From: Halothiobacillus sp.
Lineage (GTDB): Bacteria; Pseudomonadota; Gammaproteobacteria; Halothiobacillales; Halothiobacillaceae
Direction: 5' to 3'
Assembly (NCBI GenBank): GCA_024636015.1
Contig: JAGXHU010000037.1
Span: forward strand, 1 to 39,232
Length of the DNA: 39,232 nucleotides
Shown: positions 6,785-16,340 of the stretch, piece after piece
Numbering within the stretch: position 1 is the first letter of the stretch
Layout: each line of letters starts with the position of its first letter
Translations under genes and position numbers: made by a program
Notes under the pieces: generated by a model
Told to the model about the DNA's origin: nothing
What the model saw: the letters and a program-made list of their open reading frames with translations, nothing else
Databases searched by the model: none

Positions 6785-8937
6785 TAATGTTTCAGCCGAT
6801 AGTAGGGGAATTCAGTCAGGCTGATTCCTTCGAAAGTGGGGGTGAAGGGTGGATGGTCGTTCAGGAAATCATCCGGGTAGTAGGCCAGGTTCACCGCGCC
6901 GAGTCGGATAAGGTCCTGCATCCAGCCCTTGAGTGTCGGGCCGGGGATCCAGGTATCGTCTGTCCAATTTTTGGTCTGTAGTTCGAATACGACCTTCTGT
7001 AGAGCGCCGGGCGTCTGGGCCACGGTTTCTGCCAACTGGTTGAGCCAGGCTTCCGGCCGCTCCGTGGTGCCATCTAGATAGGGCATGGCCATGACGGTGA
7101 CTTCATCATAGCTGGCCAGGAAGGGTCCAAGTGCCTGAGCGAAACGATCTTCGGCGGACGGGTCCAGCACGACGCGCGCATAGAGATTCCGAGCCAGAGT
7201 AAAGGGGTTGCTTGCATTCGTATAAAACTTCATCCGTTGCGACACAACTTCGCCAAAGGCGATCAGCGCCTCGGTTTTCTGGCGTGCCGTGAGCGGCACC
7301 TTGCCCGTTGGGCGATTAGTGCCCGGCCAACGGGCTTCCGTGCTCAGGGTTGAGGCATCCTCGTCCTCCGCCAGGTATGCATCGTCGTGGATCAATATCC
7401 CACTGACACCGGTCATGTTTTTGCCTAGATCGGCGTAGATGTCTCCGATGAGCTGTAGCGTTTCCGGTAAAAAGGGACTCAGACGTTGATAGTCGCGTTT
7501 GGCAGGGACGATCTTGCCGTCGCTATCCATGATCTTGACGGAGAGGCGAGCCTGCTGCGCGGGGTCCGGAAGCTGGTACGCCAGTAATGGCAGCCAAGCA
7601 AAAACACGAACACCCGCGCGGGTGCGCAGTTGCCAGGTGACCCGGTTGAATAGATCAGCGCGCATCGGCAGAACCCGGTTCGGGAAATACAGAGCCTTGG
7701 GTGTGCCTGTGCCATCCGGGTCGGCAAAGGCCTGGAGGTAGACCGTGCGAACCTTGAGCGCCTTGATTCGATCGAGCAGTTTGCCCAGATTGCTGTTCGC
7801 CTGAACCGGATCAGGATCGTAGATGTAGTCCATGTCGATCTGCACGGCCCGTTCGATCCCCGGTACTGCGGTGATGGACTGGGAAACCTGCGCTTCAATG
7901 GACACGGGAGTGGGGTCGTCCATTATGATCAGTCGACCATAGGACGACATCTTTTGGGTTTGCTTATCCAGCTGCCGATCGCCCAGACCGAAAGAAATGG
8001 GGAATCCGGCTTCGCGTGCGATCTGTTCGACTTCAGCATTCATCGCGCCATAGGGCCAGACGATAGCGCGGGGGCGCACACCGATCTCGCGCTGAATGAT
8101 GTCGGCACTCTTGCGCAGATCCGAGAAGATCCTGATATGGAACTCTTGATCGGTTTCATACCGTTTCAGTAGCGGGAGATACTGCCGGGTGATGGTGGCC
8201 GGCTCGACATTGCCTTGCGGGTTGGCGAGGATGCCGTGGTGTTGGTCATGGGTGTGGCTAGCGAACTCCACTAAGCCTGAAGCTTGCATTTCCCGCGCTT
8301 GAGCCCAGCTGATGAAGCCTTTGCTCCCGACCTCGCTACCGTTGTAGAGCACTTCATGGGGTATTTTGAGGTTGCCGGATTTCTGGGCTTGTTCCTCGTC
8401 AATTTTGAGCGCCTTGGTGGCGCTCTTTGTGTCATTCTTGGCGGCAGCGAATCCCTCGCCTTGATAATCGACCGAGAGGCCCTGCTGTACACGCGTCAGC
8501 CAGCCTGTCTCCAGGGCAAACATCCCCGGGTAACCGAAAGCCTGCAACAAAGGAAACACCTTTGTATAGATGCTTTCCAAACCATCATCCCAGGAAAGCA
8601 GTACGGCATTTTTCGGTAAGGCCGCTTTGCCTGCGTGTGCATCCACAATCTGCTGGAGGGAGACAGGATGCCAGTCATGCGCCTGCATCCAGTCGAAAAA
8701 ACCCGCCAGTCGATGGGTGTTCATGGCGTAGGGGTCGGCACCGACGCCCGGATCCACATCGTCACGCACGTCGTGCATGCACAGGGTGACGAACTGCCCC
8801 TGCGGTATTTGGACGGTCGTCAGTTGGATCGGAGTGCTCTGTGCGCTTTCCGTTTGGGTGCCAGCCCAGCCCAGCGGGGTGCTGGTGACGGTGAGCGAAG
8901 CGAGCAGTGATTTGAGAAATTGCCGCCGTTTCATCAA
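6784..8937 (-). CDS. pgaB: PNAG N-deacetylase / glycoside hydrolase PgaB
   Basis: PgaB partially de-N-acetylates PNAG in the periplasm, which is needed for export through PgaA; its C-terminal domain binds and cleaves the polymer. The 717 residues show a polysaccharide deacetylase domain (about 50-350) with CMHDV, the metal-binding Asp pair in SWDDG and the His motif in FASHTHDQHHG. The C-terminal GH13-like domain (about 365-700) contains QIDMDYIYDPD, FADPDGTG and AMPYLDG. The N-terminus, MMKRRQFLKSLLASL, has a twin-arginine pattern and no lipobox Cys, unlike the E. coli lipoprotein. It overlaps pgaA by 4 bases and pgaC by 1. Confidence 0.95.
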   Translation of the reverse strand: MMKRRQFLKSLLASLTVTSTPLGWAGTQTESAQSTPIQLTTVQIPQGQFVTLCMHDVRDDVDPGVGADPYAMNTHRLAGFFDWMQAHDWHPVSLQQIVDAHAGKAALPKNAVLLSWDDGLESIYTKVFPLLQAFGYPGMFALETGWLTRVQQGLSVDYQGEGFAAAKNDTKSATKALKIDEEQAQKSGNLKIPHEVLYNGSEVGSKGFISWAQAREMQASGLVEFASHTHDQHHGILANPQGNVEPATITRQYLPLLKRYETDQEFHIRIFSDLRKSADIIQREIGVRPRAIVWPYGAMNAEVEQIAREAGFPISFGLGDRQLDKQTQKMSSYGRLIIMDDPTPVSIEAQVSQSITAVPGIERAVQIDMDYIYDPDPVQANSNLGKLLDRIKALKVRTVYLQAFADPDGTGTPKALYFPNRVLPMRADLFNRVTWQLRTRAGVRVFAWLPLLAYQLPDPAQQARLSVKIMDSDGKIVPAKRDYQRLSPFLPETLQLIGDIYADLGKNMTGVSGILIHDDAYLAEDEDASTLSTEARWPGTNRPTGKVPLTARQKTEALIAFGEVVSQRMKFYTNASNPFTLARNLYARVVLDPSAEDRFAQALGPFLASYDEVTVMAMPYLDGTTERPEAWLNQLAETVAQTPGALQKVVFELQTKNWTDDTWIPGPTLKGWMQDLIRLGAVNLAYYPDDFLNDHPPFTPTFEGISLTEFPYYRLKH

Positions 8938-11450
8938 AACACGCCTCCGAATCCAACGACCCCATAAATGCGCTGTTCGCGCCCACCATCGTAAACATTG
9001 CTACCCCAGCCCACGCCATAGTGCAGGTCCCAGGTGCGGTTCAATTTCCAAATATGTTCGTAAAAGAGATCTGTCATTGGGGCGCCGCCATAGCCATCCT
9101 GCCAGCCATAACCGGCAGAAACCTTGGCATATTGTGTGAAGGAGCGGTCGTAGTCCCGCCAGGTGATCCATTTGTGCTCCAGTCGCATGGAGACACTCTC
9201 ACTGTTGGCTGGGTTGAAGTAGTTGCCCCCTGGGCGGCTGTTGTGCTCCGCGAAGACATCCAGCCCGCCGGTCGTGATGTGGTGCGGGTTGGAAAACAGG
9301 CGTTGGGACATGCCTGCTGCAAAATCCGTACGCTTGTTGCCATCGGTAATCGCCAGTACGCTCAGTGCGGCATAGGCATCACGCGTTTCATCCTGACGCC
9401 AGTTGAGTTTTGCATTCAGGGACTTTCCGGAAAGATCGACCTGCTTGGCGCGCAGCGGGGTACTGAGCGAATAGGTATTACCACTGACGCCGTACTGCCA
9501 GTGATCGTTCAGCCATTGGGTCCAGCCGGCTTCCACGCCCACATGGCGGCCGGTGAGTTGGTCATTGTTGATGCTGACCCAGGCATGTTTCCGATCACCG
9601 CGCCACTCGGCGCCGACCCCATAGCGGTTGTAGCGCTCGCTGCTGTCGGTAAAGCTGGACCAGATGTAGTGCTGGTCGATATAGGCGCGCCAGCCATTGT
9701 CCAGCCAGGCGCTGTTGATACGGGTTTGCCATTCCTGATCCCGATTGCCGGCCACCGGGTTACTCAACGTGCCATTACCACGGCTATGCCCCGTCGTGTA
9801 TTCGGAAGAGATAGAGGGGCGCTTTCGATCCCGCCACTGGGCAAGACTTTTCTGAATGCTGGTGTCGGTCGGGAATGCTTGAGCGAGTGCCAAGATTTTC
9901 CGGCCCCACTCCTGGAAGTGTTCGAGGTCGCGCGCATTGTCCGCCAGATTGATTTGCGTATCTTTGGTCTCTGGCGCGTAGGCATTGGCGAGCAGTGTGG
10001 TCTTTTGCGACTTAGCTGGCCAGCCCCGCCACCGCTCGATCGTTGCCTTGGCGTTTAACAGGCCCGTGTTGCGGGGCGCATGATCCACCAGGATTTTGAT
10101 TCGTGCATAGGCGGCATCTTCGTGGTTGCGGTATGCGGCATCCATTGCCCAGAGTTGATCTACATCCAGGCGTTCCCAGTTTTCGATCTTGCCCGCGGTC
10201 TTCTGCCGCGTGCTCCATGTGGGCGTGATGCGATGGATATTGGTAAGGATTTTTTCGGCGTGATCATATTGTTCGTTATCCAGGTAGGCGAAGTACAAGG
10301 CGATGAACAAGTTCACATCCGCTTTCGGATTTTCTTTGATCAATTGCTTGTACAGGTCGGCGGCCTGTCGTGGATGTTTCAGATATAGATAGGCATCCGC
10401 CGCCGCTTGCCGCACATAAGAGGGGATGGTGCTCAGCGTTGACTGCGATGCCGTGACGGGTTTTTGTGGCAGCGCTTCATACGTGTTTATAGCCTCCTTC
10501 ATCATGTCTAGGGTACGCAGCACGAAGATCTGATCGTAGCGTGTGCGCAATTCCCGTTCTTTATCCTTGGAGAAAATACGCTGGTTTTCCTTGAGTTCGG
10601 CAAGCGCCTGTTCCAGGGGGATGTCCCGTTCGGCGTACTGGAAACGATTATCCAGCCGTTTCCGTTCCTGCACGGCATTGCGGGTTTTCACGGTGGTGGC
10701 ATCTGCGCGAAGACGATGCAACGCGTCTATCTTGAAGAGATTCGGATGTTCCTGTGCTTTTTTCCAGGCTAGGTTCGCCGCGCCGCTATCTGAGAGCGCG
10801 AAGACCAGTTCTCGTTGTGCGTGGGGGTTTTGAGGCGCCAGGCTGATGGCGCGATAGGCGAGGGTCAGGGCATGAGTGGGGTCGCCAGCTTTACGGTATA
10901 CATAAGCCATGTCAGCCAGGTCCGTCGCGTCAAGCCCCTTCGTGTTGATTGGCGGAAGTGCCGCTATGGCAGGATGGGTCAGGCCCGCTTCTACACTGAT
11001 CATCCCATACAGAATGTCGGCTTTTGGGCCGAGTTTGGTCAGTCGGGAGTAGAGGATGGATCGTGCTTGTACAAATTTCTTCTGATCGCGTAATGCGCGC
11101 ACCCAATCGAGAATGGCGTAGTCGGGTATGGTTCTTGATATCGTTTGTTTCGTCAGTGTGGCAATTTGGGCATTCTGGCCGGCACGGCGCATTAATACGA
11201 TTAGGTCGGCCGTGATGAGTGGATCGCCGGGGTTTGTATGATGAAGTTTTTTAAGTGCTGTAATACCCCGTACCAAGTGGCCATTGCGGGCATCCGTTAC
11301 CGCTTGCACGCGCGCCTGGGTCAGGTGGGGCGTTTCAGTGACTGGCGCGGCAATAGTGATCCCGATGGACGTTAGCAGGAGGTTTAAAATAACGACCCAT
11401 TTTATTGTTTGCATGGGAAATAATTTCTTAAGTATTTGAATGTCATTCAT
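8934..11450 (-). CDS. pgaA: PNAG export outer-membrane porin PgaA
   Basis: PgaA is the outer-membrane secretin of the PNAG system, with periplasmic TPR repeats that bind deacetylated polymer and a C-terminal beta-barrel. From the ATG at 11450 it is 838 residues, near the 807 of E. coli. It has a signal peptide with a hydrophobic core (VVILNLLLTSIGI) ending in AA-PVTE and helical TPR-like repeats over about 50-530. From about 560 to the end are alternating aromatic beta-strands ending in a Phe (VVGFGGVF), as in barrel proteins. Other starts are GTG 11474 and ATG 11414; none has a clear ribosome binding site, so the first 12-20 residues are uncertain. It is the first gene of pgaABCD, with 195-219 bases upstream before nadE. 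Confidence 0.92.
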   Translation of the reverse strand: MNDIQILKKLFPMQTIKWVVILNLLLTSIGITIAAPVTETPHLTQARVQAVTDARNGHLVRGITALKKLHHTNPGDPLITADLIVLMRRAGQNAQIATLTKQTISRTIPDYAILDWVRALRDQKKFVQARSILYSRLTKLGPKADILYGMISVEAGLTHPAIAALPPINTKGLDATDLADMAYVYRKAGDPTHALTLAYRAISLAPQNPHAQRELVFALSDSGAANLAWKKAQEHPNLFKIDALHRLRADATTVKTRNAVQERKRLDNRFQYAERDIPLEQALAELKENQRIFSKDKERELRTRYDQIFVLRTLDMMKEAINTYEALPQKPVTASQSTLSTIPSYVRQAAADAYLYLKHPRQAADLYKQLIKENPKADVNLFIALYFAYLDNEQYDHAEKILTNIHRITPTWSTRQKTAGKIENWERLDVDQLWAMDAAYRNHEDAAYARIKILVDHAPRNTGLLNAKATIERWRGWPAKSQKTTLLANAYAPETKDTQINLADNARDLEHFQEWGRKILALAQAFPTDTSIQKSLAQWRDRKRPSISSEYTTGHSRGNGTLSNPVAGNRDQEWQTRINSAWLDNGWRAYIDQHYIWSSFTDSSERYNRYGVGAEWRGDRKHAWVSINNDQLTGRHVGVEAGWTQWLNDHWQYGVSGNTYSLSTPLRAKQVDLSGKSLNAKLNWRQDETRDAYAALSVLAITDGNKRTDFAAGMSQRLFSNPHHITTGGLDVFAEHNSRPGGNYFNPANSESVSMRLEHKWITWRDYDRSFTQYAKVSAGYGWQDGYGGAPMTDLFYEHIWKLNRTWDLHYGVGWGSNVYDGGREQRIYGVVGFGGVF

Positions 11451-11669
11451 TATTTTTGGTGCGGACTCTGTCACAGATTGACAAAAATTGACACTATGGT
11501 GTGATTTTGACTAGGTTTCTGGGATATTAAACCGCTGAATCCCCATGATGTTTGGTAATCGGATGGAATAGTGATCAGTTGTAAAGCACATATCGCGCCA
11601 CATCCGGCGCTTTGCCTCACGGCGCGTACATCGAGAAACCCGTCGGTGTGGCGAAAACAACCTGGGGGC
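11451..11669 (-). promoter_or_regulatory. Upstream region of pgaA with TTGACA-type repeats
   Basis: On the plus strand TTGACA occurs at 11478-11483 and 11488-11493, exactly 10 bases apart, and TTGACT at 11507-11512. Between them, ACAC-TATG-GTGT (11491-11502) is a short inverted repeat. Helical-turn spacing suggests a regulator-binding array controlling the pga operon. I could not pair a good -35 and -10 for minus-strand transcription, and no nadE terminator is visible in the rest of the gap. The function is inferred. Confidence 0.4.
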
Positions 11670-13343
11670 TTATTCCGGGCGGAAGCCCGAGGTGATCGGA
11701 TAGCGGCGGTCGCGGCCGAACGCGCGGCGACTGATACGGATACCGGGAGGTGCCTGGCGGCGTTTGTATTCGTTCAACAGGATCAGCCGGACGACGCGCC
11801 GGACGATGGCACGATCCATCCCTTCAGCGACCATGTCGTCTACAGATTGATCTTCTTCGACGAAGGCTCGGATGATCCGGTCCAGCAGGTCGTAGGGAGG
11901 GAGGGAATCCGAATCGCGCTGGTCGGCACGCAGTTCCGCTGAGGGCTCGCGTTCGATGACGCGAAGCGGAATGGGCAGGCGCCCAGCAACGAGCGACTGG
12001 TTGCGCCAGCGCGCCAGCGCGTAGACAAGCATCTTGGGTACGTCCTTGATGGGGGCGAAGCCGCCAGCCATGTCCCCATACAGTGTGGCGTAACCGACAG
12101 CGAGCTCCGATTTGTTGCCCGTCGTTAAGAGCATCCGGCCGAACTTGTTCGAAAGCGCCATCAATAGAACGCCTCGTGCTCGCGCCTGAAGATTTTCCTC
12201 GGTGGCATCCTCCGCCAGTCCGGCGAACAGGCTGGACAGACTGGCCTGCAAGGCTTCGAATACCGGCTCGATCGGTAGGGTTTCGCAGCGCACGCCCAGG
12301 TTGAGGCATTGTTCGATGGCGTCGTCCAGGCTCATCTGAGAGGTGTAGCGGGATGGCATACGCACGGCAAGCACGTTGTCGGCCCCGAGCGCATCGACAG
12401 CCAGGGTGAGCACCAGTGCGGAATCGATCCCACCCGACAGACCCAGCACGACGCCGTGAAAGCCATTTTGGCGTACGTAGTCACGAATGCCGGTGGTTAG
12501 CGCCGTGTAGACTTCCTGCTCGCCTTCCGGCCAAGGGTGGGAGGCGCCATGCGCTACGATGGCGCCCGATGGCTCGACGTCGACCCAGCCCAGCCCTTCG
12601 GCGAAGGCCGGGAGTTTGCTGACGATCGCATTGTCTGCCGTCGCGACGAAGGAGCGGCCATCAAAGACCAGTTCGTCCTGCCCGCCCACCAGATTGACGT
12701 ACACCACCGGGCAGCCGGTTTCCGCAATGCGTTCGGCCACCACACGCTCTCGGTCCACGGTCTTGTGGCGATGATAGGGTGAGGCGTTCAGGGTCAGAAT
12801 GATCCGGGCACCAGCCTCGACGGTTTCACGAACCGCCTTTTCTTCCCAGATATCTTCACAGATGGTGATGCCGAGTGGCACGCCGTCGATTTGTACGACG
12901 CAGGCTTCACGTCCCTTCCGGAAATAGCGCTTTTCATCAAACACACCGTAGTTCGGCAGGGCTCGTTTAGCATAACGGGCAATGATCTGACCATGGTCGA
13001 TGACCACCGCCGCATTAGCAATGCGGTGCGCATTCGACGGATGCGCCGGAAGTCGCAGCGGCGTGCCGATGATAACGGCCATGTCGCCCGCTGCCTGAGC
13101 GATCCGTTCGAGTTGGGTTTCGCACTGAACGAGGAAATCCTCGCGCAACAGCAGATCTTCGGGCGGGTAACCCGTGAGTGTGAGTTCCGGAAAGACGATG
13201 ACGCGTGCGTCGAGCTCTTGCCGTGCCCGCGCCATCATGTCGATCACCCGGTTGGCGTTGGCGACACAATCGCCGACACGCGTTGTGATTTGCGCCAGGG
13301 CGATGCGCAGGGCGCCCGTGTCATTAGGCAGTCCGGTGGTCAT
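11670..13343 (-). CDS. nadE: Glutamine-dependent NAD+ synthetase
   Basis: This enzyme makes NAD+ from nicotinate adenine dinucleotide (deamido-NAD+), using ammonia released from glutamine. The 557 residues comprise an N-terminal nitrilase-like glutaminase domain (1-270) with catalytic Glu53 in [15 protein letters not shown] and the Cys of [11 protein letters not shown]. The C-terminal synthetase domain (about 280-557) has the PP-loop [11 protein letters not shown] and the [18 protein letters not shown] motif. It begins 4 bases inside the end of sucD (ATGA overlap), so it appears translationally coupled to sucC-sucD. That pairing links NAD supply with TCA-cycle genes, although the shared logic is only inferred. 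Confidence 0.96.
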   Translation of the reverse strand: MTTGLPNDTGALRIALAQITTRVGDCVANANRVIDMMARARQELDARVIVFPELTLTGYPPEDLLLREDFLVQCETQLERIAQAAGDMAVIIGTPLRLPAHPSNAHRIANAAVVIDHGQIIARYAKRALPNYGVFDEKRYFRKGREACVVQIDGVPLGITICEDIWEEKAVRETVEAGARIILTLNASPYHRHKTVDRERVVAERIAETGCPVVYVNLVGGQDELVFDGRSFVATADNAIVSKLPAFAEGLGWVDVEPSGAIVAHGASHPWPEGEQEVYTALTTGIRDYVRQNGFHGVVLGLSGGIDSALVLTLAVDALGADNVLAVRMPSRYTSQMSLDDAIEQCLNLGVRCETLPIEPVFEALQASLSSLFAGLAEDATEENLQARARGVLLMALSNKFGRMLLTTGNKSELAVGYATLYGDMAGGFAPIKDVPKMLVYALARWRNQSLVAGRLPIPLRVIEREPSAELRADQRDSDSLPPYDLLDRIIRAFVEEDQSVDDMVAEGMDRAIVRRVVRLILLNEYKRRQAPPGIRISRRAFGRDRRYPITSGFRPE

Positions 13344-14227
13344 GCCCGGGCATGACCCAATAGCTCGGCCATGGCCTTGCCCATCAGGGTCGGGTCGCGC
13401 ACGATACGCACGCCCGCATGCTCAAGGGCACGGAATTTGTCTTCGGCACTACCCCGGCCGCCCGCAATGACTGCGCCGGCATGGCCCATGCGTTTGCCGG
13501 TGGGTGCCGTGGCGCCGGCGATATAGGCAACCACCGGCTTGTTGAATTGCTCGGCAATGAAATGGGCTGCTTCTTCTTCTGCGCTGCCGCCAATCTCGCC
13601 GACCATGATGACTGCTTCGGTCTGCGGATCATCGGCAAATAGCGTCAGGCAGTCGATGAAATCCATGCCGTGGATCGGGTCGCCGCCGATGCCGACACAG
13701 GTACTTTGCCCCAAGCCGACGGCCGTGGTCTGGGCCACGGCCTCGTAGGTGAGCGTACCGGAGCGCGAGACGATGCCAATCCGACCGGGAAGATGGATCG
13801 AGCCCGGCATGATGCCGATCTTGCACTCGCCCGGCGTGATCAGGCCGGGGCAATTGGGGCCGATTAGTCGGACTTCGGGATAGTCGCTTGCCAGCACGGC
13901 CTTGACGTTCAGCATGTCGAGTACCGGGATACCCTCGGTAATGCAGGCGATGACTTCGATGCCCGCGTCCGCGGCTTCCAGAATGGCATCGGCGGCGAAG
14001 GGTGCCGGGACATAAATCATGCTGGCATTCGCACCGGTATCGCGCACGGCGTCATGTACGGTATTGAAGACCGGCAATCCCAAATGTTGTTGGCCGCCCT
14101 TGTTCGGGGTAACCCCACCGACCATCTTTGTGCCATAGGCGATGGCCTGTTCCGAATGGAAGCTGCCTTGCTTGCCGGTGAATCCCTGGCAGATCACGCG
14201 CGTTTGACTATTGATGAGAATGCTCAT
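13340..14227 (-). CDS. sucD: Succinyl-CoA ligase (ADP-forming) alpha subunit
   Basis: SucD forms succinyl-CoA reversibly from succinate, CoA and ATP together with SucC. The 295 residues (E. coli 289) include the CoA-binding Rossmann start ([11 protein letters not shown]), [32 protein letters not shown] and the active-site phosphohistidine in [11 protein letters not shown]. The sequence follows E. coli SucD closely and is less like malate-CoA ligase MtkB. The start overlaps sucC by 4 bases and the end overlaps nadE by 4 bases, so three genes are chained by ATGA junctions. Confidence 0.96.
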   Translation of the reverse strand: MSILINSQTRVICQGFTGKQGSFHSEQAIAYGTKMVGGVTPNKGGQQHLGLPVFNTVHDAVRDTGANASMIYVPAPFAADAILEAADAGIEVIACITEGIPVLDMLNVKAVLASDYPEVRLIGPNCPGLITPGECKIGIMPGSIHLPGRIGIVSRSGTLTYEAVAQTTAVGLGQSTCVGIGGDPIHGMDFIDCLTLFADDPQTEAVIMVGEIGGSAEEEAAHFIAEQFNKPVVAYIAGATAPTGKRMGHAGAVIAGGRGSAEDKFRALEHAGVRIVRDPTLMGKAMAELLGHARA

Positions 14228-15399
14228 TGGGGGACTCCGTTCGACAGGGCGACCACGCGCTCCGCGGCCTTGGCGAGGTCGTTTTCGGCAATCAGGCCCA
14301 AGCCTGAGTCGGCCAGCATCTGGCGTCCCTCGGCCGCATTGGTGCCTTCAAGACGTACCACTGTGGGAATGGTGAGGCCGACTTCCTTGGCTGCGGAGAT
14401 GATGCCCGTGGCGATCAGGTCGCAGCGCACGATGCCACCGAAAATATTCACCAGGATGGCTCGTACGCGGGGATTGGCGAGAATGAGTTTGAAGGCCGCT
14501 GCGACTTTTTCCGTCGAGGTGCCGCCGCCGACATCCAGGAAGTTCGCGGGTTGCCCGCCAGCAGATTGGATCAGATCCATCGTTGCCATGGCCAGTCCCG
14601 CGCCATTCACCATGCAGGCAATTTCGCCGGTGAGCGAGATGTAGTTCAGGCCGCTGGAACGCGCCGCGACTTCGGTCGGGTCTTCCTGGGTCAGGTCCCG
14701 TTGGTCGAACAGGGCCTTTTGCCGGTAGGCGGCATTGCTGTCGATCGTGATCTTGGCATCAACAGCCAGCAGATGATTTTCCTGCGTCACGGCAAGCGGG
14801 TTGATCTCGATGAGGTCGGCATCCTCCGCAATAAAGGCATCGTACATGCCGCGCAGCAGCGCCGGGAATTGCTTGAACGCCGAGTTGGTCAGCCCCAACG
14901 CAAAGGCGAGCTGTCGCGCCTGGTATGCCATCAGCCCTACGGTCGGGTTGACCTGCAGGCGGAGGATGGCGCCGGGATTTTTTTCGGACACTTCTTCGAT
15001 GTCCATGCCGCCTTCGGCCGAGGCTATGACCACAACGCGCTGGCTCTGACGGTCGATGGTCATGGCGAGGTACAACTCGCGGGCGATGGCGACGGCGGGT
15101 TCAATCAGCACCTGATGCACGGGGAGCCCCGTGCTGCCAGTTTGGGCGGTGATCAGTGTGCGGCCCAGCAGCTTGGCGGCCTGGGTCTGGACGGCCTCGG
15201 GCGAATCGGCCAAGGAAATGCCGCCAGCCTTGCCGCGTGCGCCACTGTGGATCTGGGCTTTGACGACCCATCGGCCGTCTTGGCTGGCGGGTAGGCGTTC
15301 GGGCGCCGCCTCGACGCTTTGGTTAACGACCAAGCCTGGCGAGACGGGGACGGCAAACCGCGCCAAAAGGGCCTTGGCCTGATATTCATGTAAGTTCAT
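14224..15399 (-). CDS. sucC: Succinyl-CoA ligase (ADP-forming) beta subunit
   Basis: The ATP-grasp subunit provides nucleotide binding and the succinate site. The 391 residues (E. coli 388) start [15 protein letters not shown], typical of SucC. They contain [14 protein letters not shown], the acidic IEINPLAV metal-site motif, LDAKI-like [19 protein letters not shown] and [10 protein letters not shown]. It is first in a sucC-sucD-nadE operon and has its own likely promoter at 15451-15480. In an autotroph the pair would run an incomplete or reversible TCA branch; that is inference. Confidence 0.96.
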   Translation of the reverse strand: MNLHEYQAKALLARFAVPVSPGLVVNQSVEAAPERLPASQDGRWVVKAQIHSGARGKAGGISLADSPEAVQTQAAKLLGRTLITAQTGSTGLPVHQVLIEPAVAIARELYLAMTIDRQSQRVVVIASAEGGMDIEEVSEKNPGAILRLQVNPTVGLMAYQARQLAFALGLTNSAFKQFPALLRGMYDAFIAEDADLIEINPLAVTQENHLLAVDAKITIDSNAAYRQKALFDQRDLTQEDPTEVAARSSGLNYISLTGEIACMVNGAGLAMATMDLIQSAGGQPANFLDVGGGTSTEKVAAAFKLILANPRVRAILVNIFGGIVRCDLIATGIISAAKEVGLTIPTVVRLEGTNAAEGRQMLADSGLGLIAENDLAKAAERVVALSNGVPQ

Positions 15400-15450
15400 G
15401 GCAATACGGGTATGAAAGTAAACCGCTATTTTGGCGTAGTGCAGGCATTA

Positions 15451-15480
15451 AGTATAGAACCCGCCATTATGTGGGGTCAG
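15451..15480 (-). promoter_or_regulatory. Candidate sigma-70 promoter for sucC-sucD-nadE
   Basis: On the minus strand a -35 like CTGACC (15475-15480) and a -10 like TATACT (15451-15456) are separated by 18 bases, matching the consensus at 4 and 5 of 6 positions. The predicted start of transcription lies about 45 bases ahead of the sucC ATG. Identified by eye. Confidence 0.5.
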
Positions 15481-15494
15481 ACAGCATGTCCGTG

Positions 15495-16244
15495 TCAGGT
15501 CGCGTCGGTCGGAGTTCGCGCAAAATCGCCCCAGCGCAATTGCAGGGCGGTCAGTGCGACAAGCCCTGCCGTTTCCGTGCGCAGGACCCTTGGGCCCAAT
15601 TGCACGGCTTCAAACGCGTGCTGCCGTGCCAGGTCGAGTTCCTGATCGGTAAAGCCGCCTTCGGGGCCGATCAAAACTGCTGCGGTTCCGGGGGCGGTGA
15701 TCTCTGATGACGGCGAGTCCGGGGTCACCGGATGCAGAATCCAGCGGCAGGTGGCGGCAACCTGCGTTAAGGCCTCTTCCAGGGGGGTGATCGGGTCGAT
15801 GCGCGGCAGGGTGTTGCGCCCCGACTGTTCGCAGGCACTGATGGCAATATCGATGAAACGCGCATGACGCTTGTCGGCGCGCTCGGCCTTGAGTTCCACG
15901 ACGCTGCGTTCAGTGGCAATGGGCGTGATGCGGTGTACGCCCAACTCAACTGCTTTTTGAATGACCCAGTCCATTTTCTCCCCTTTGGCCATCGCTTGTA
16001 GAAGATGGGTATTCAGGGGGGATTCACAGCCCTGTTGGATGACCTGATCCACCATGAGAAAACCATCGCGGCGGCCGAGCTGCAACCGGGCCTGTGCCTG
16101 ATGGTCTCGGCCGTCGAATACACAGACAACCTGCTCATCGCGCAGTCGCAGGACATTTCTGAGGTAATTGAACCGGTCTGCGGGCAGGGTGATTTGCGCG
16201 CCTTCGGTCAGTGTCGTATCAAGATAGATTCGGGGAATTCGCAT
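15495..16244 (-). CDS. rsmE: 16S rRNA (uracil-1498-N3) methyltransferase RsmE
   Basis: RsmE methylates N3 of U1498 in 16S rRNA of the assembled 30S subunit. The 249 residues match the family length (about 243). The N-terminal PUA-like domain has RFNYLRNVLRLR. The SPOUT knot domain has KGEKMDWVIQKAVELGV, ERSVV, ACEQSGR, the SAM-binding IGPEGGFTDQE and the C-terminal LGPRVLRTETAGL. It lies 96 bases downstream of bioA. The stop is 95 bases before sucC, which has its own promoter. Confidence 0.96.
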   Translation of the reverse strand: MRIPRIYLDTTLTEGAQITLPADRFNYLRNVLRLRDEQVVCVFDGRDHQAQARLQLGRRDGFLMVDQVIQQGCESPLNTHLLQAMAKGEKMDWVIQKAVELGVHRITPIATERSVVELKAERADKRHARFIDIAISACEQSGRNTLPRIDPITPLEEALTQVAATCRWILHPVTPDSPSSEITAPGTAAVLIGPEGGFTDQELDLARQHAFEAVQLGPRVLRTETAGLVALTALQLRWGDFARTPTDAT

Positions 16245-16340
16245 CGGGCTGGTTCATCGGTTAAGGGTATGGCTTGGGCGTATTTTTTCTGTGGGCAAGG
16301 CATTCACTCCGGCGCTGAGTTTTGGCCATGGATGTCGGGT

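Noticed and set aside
9021..10058. 345-codon open frame on the plus strand
   Set aside because: It is antisense to pgaA, whose beta-barrel frame is convincing; the product resembles nothing.
14551..15294. 247-codon plus-strand frame
   Set aside because: Antisense to sucC, which is unmistakable.
14224..15399. Possibility that sucC/sucD encode malate-CoA ligase (MtkA/MtkB)
   Set aside because: The alpha subunit follows E. coli SucD closely across its length and no serine-cycle genes are nearby.
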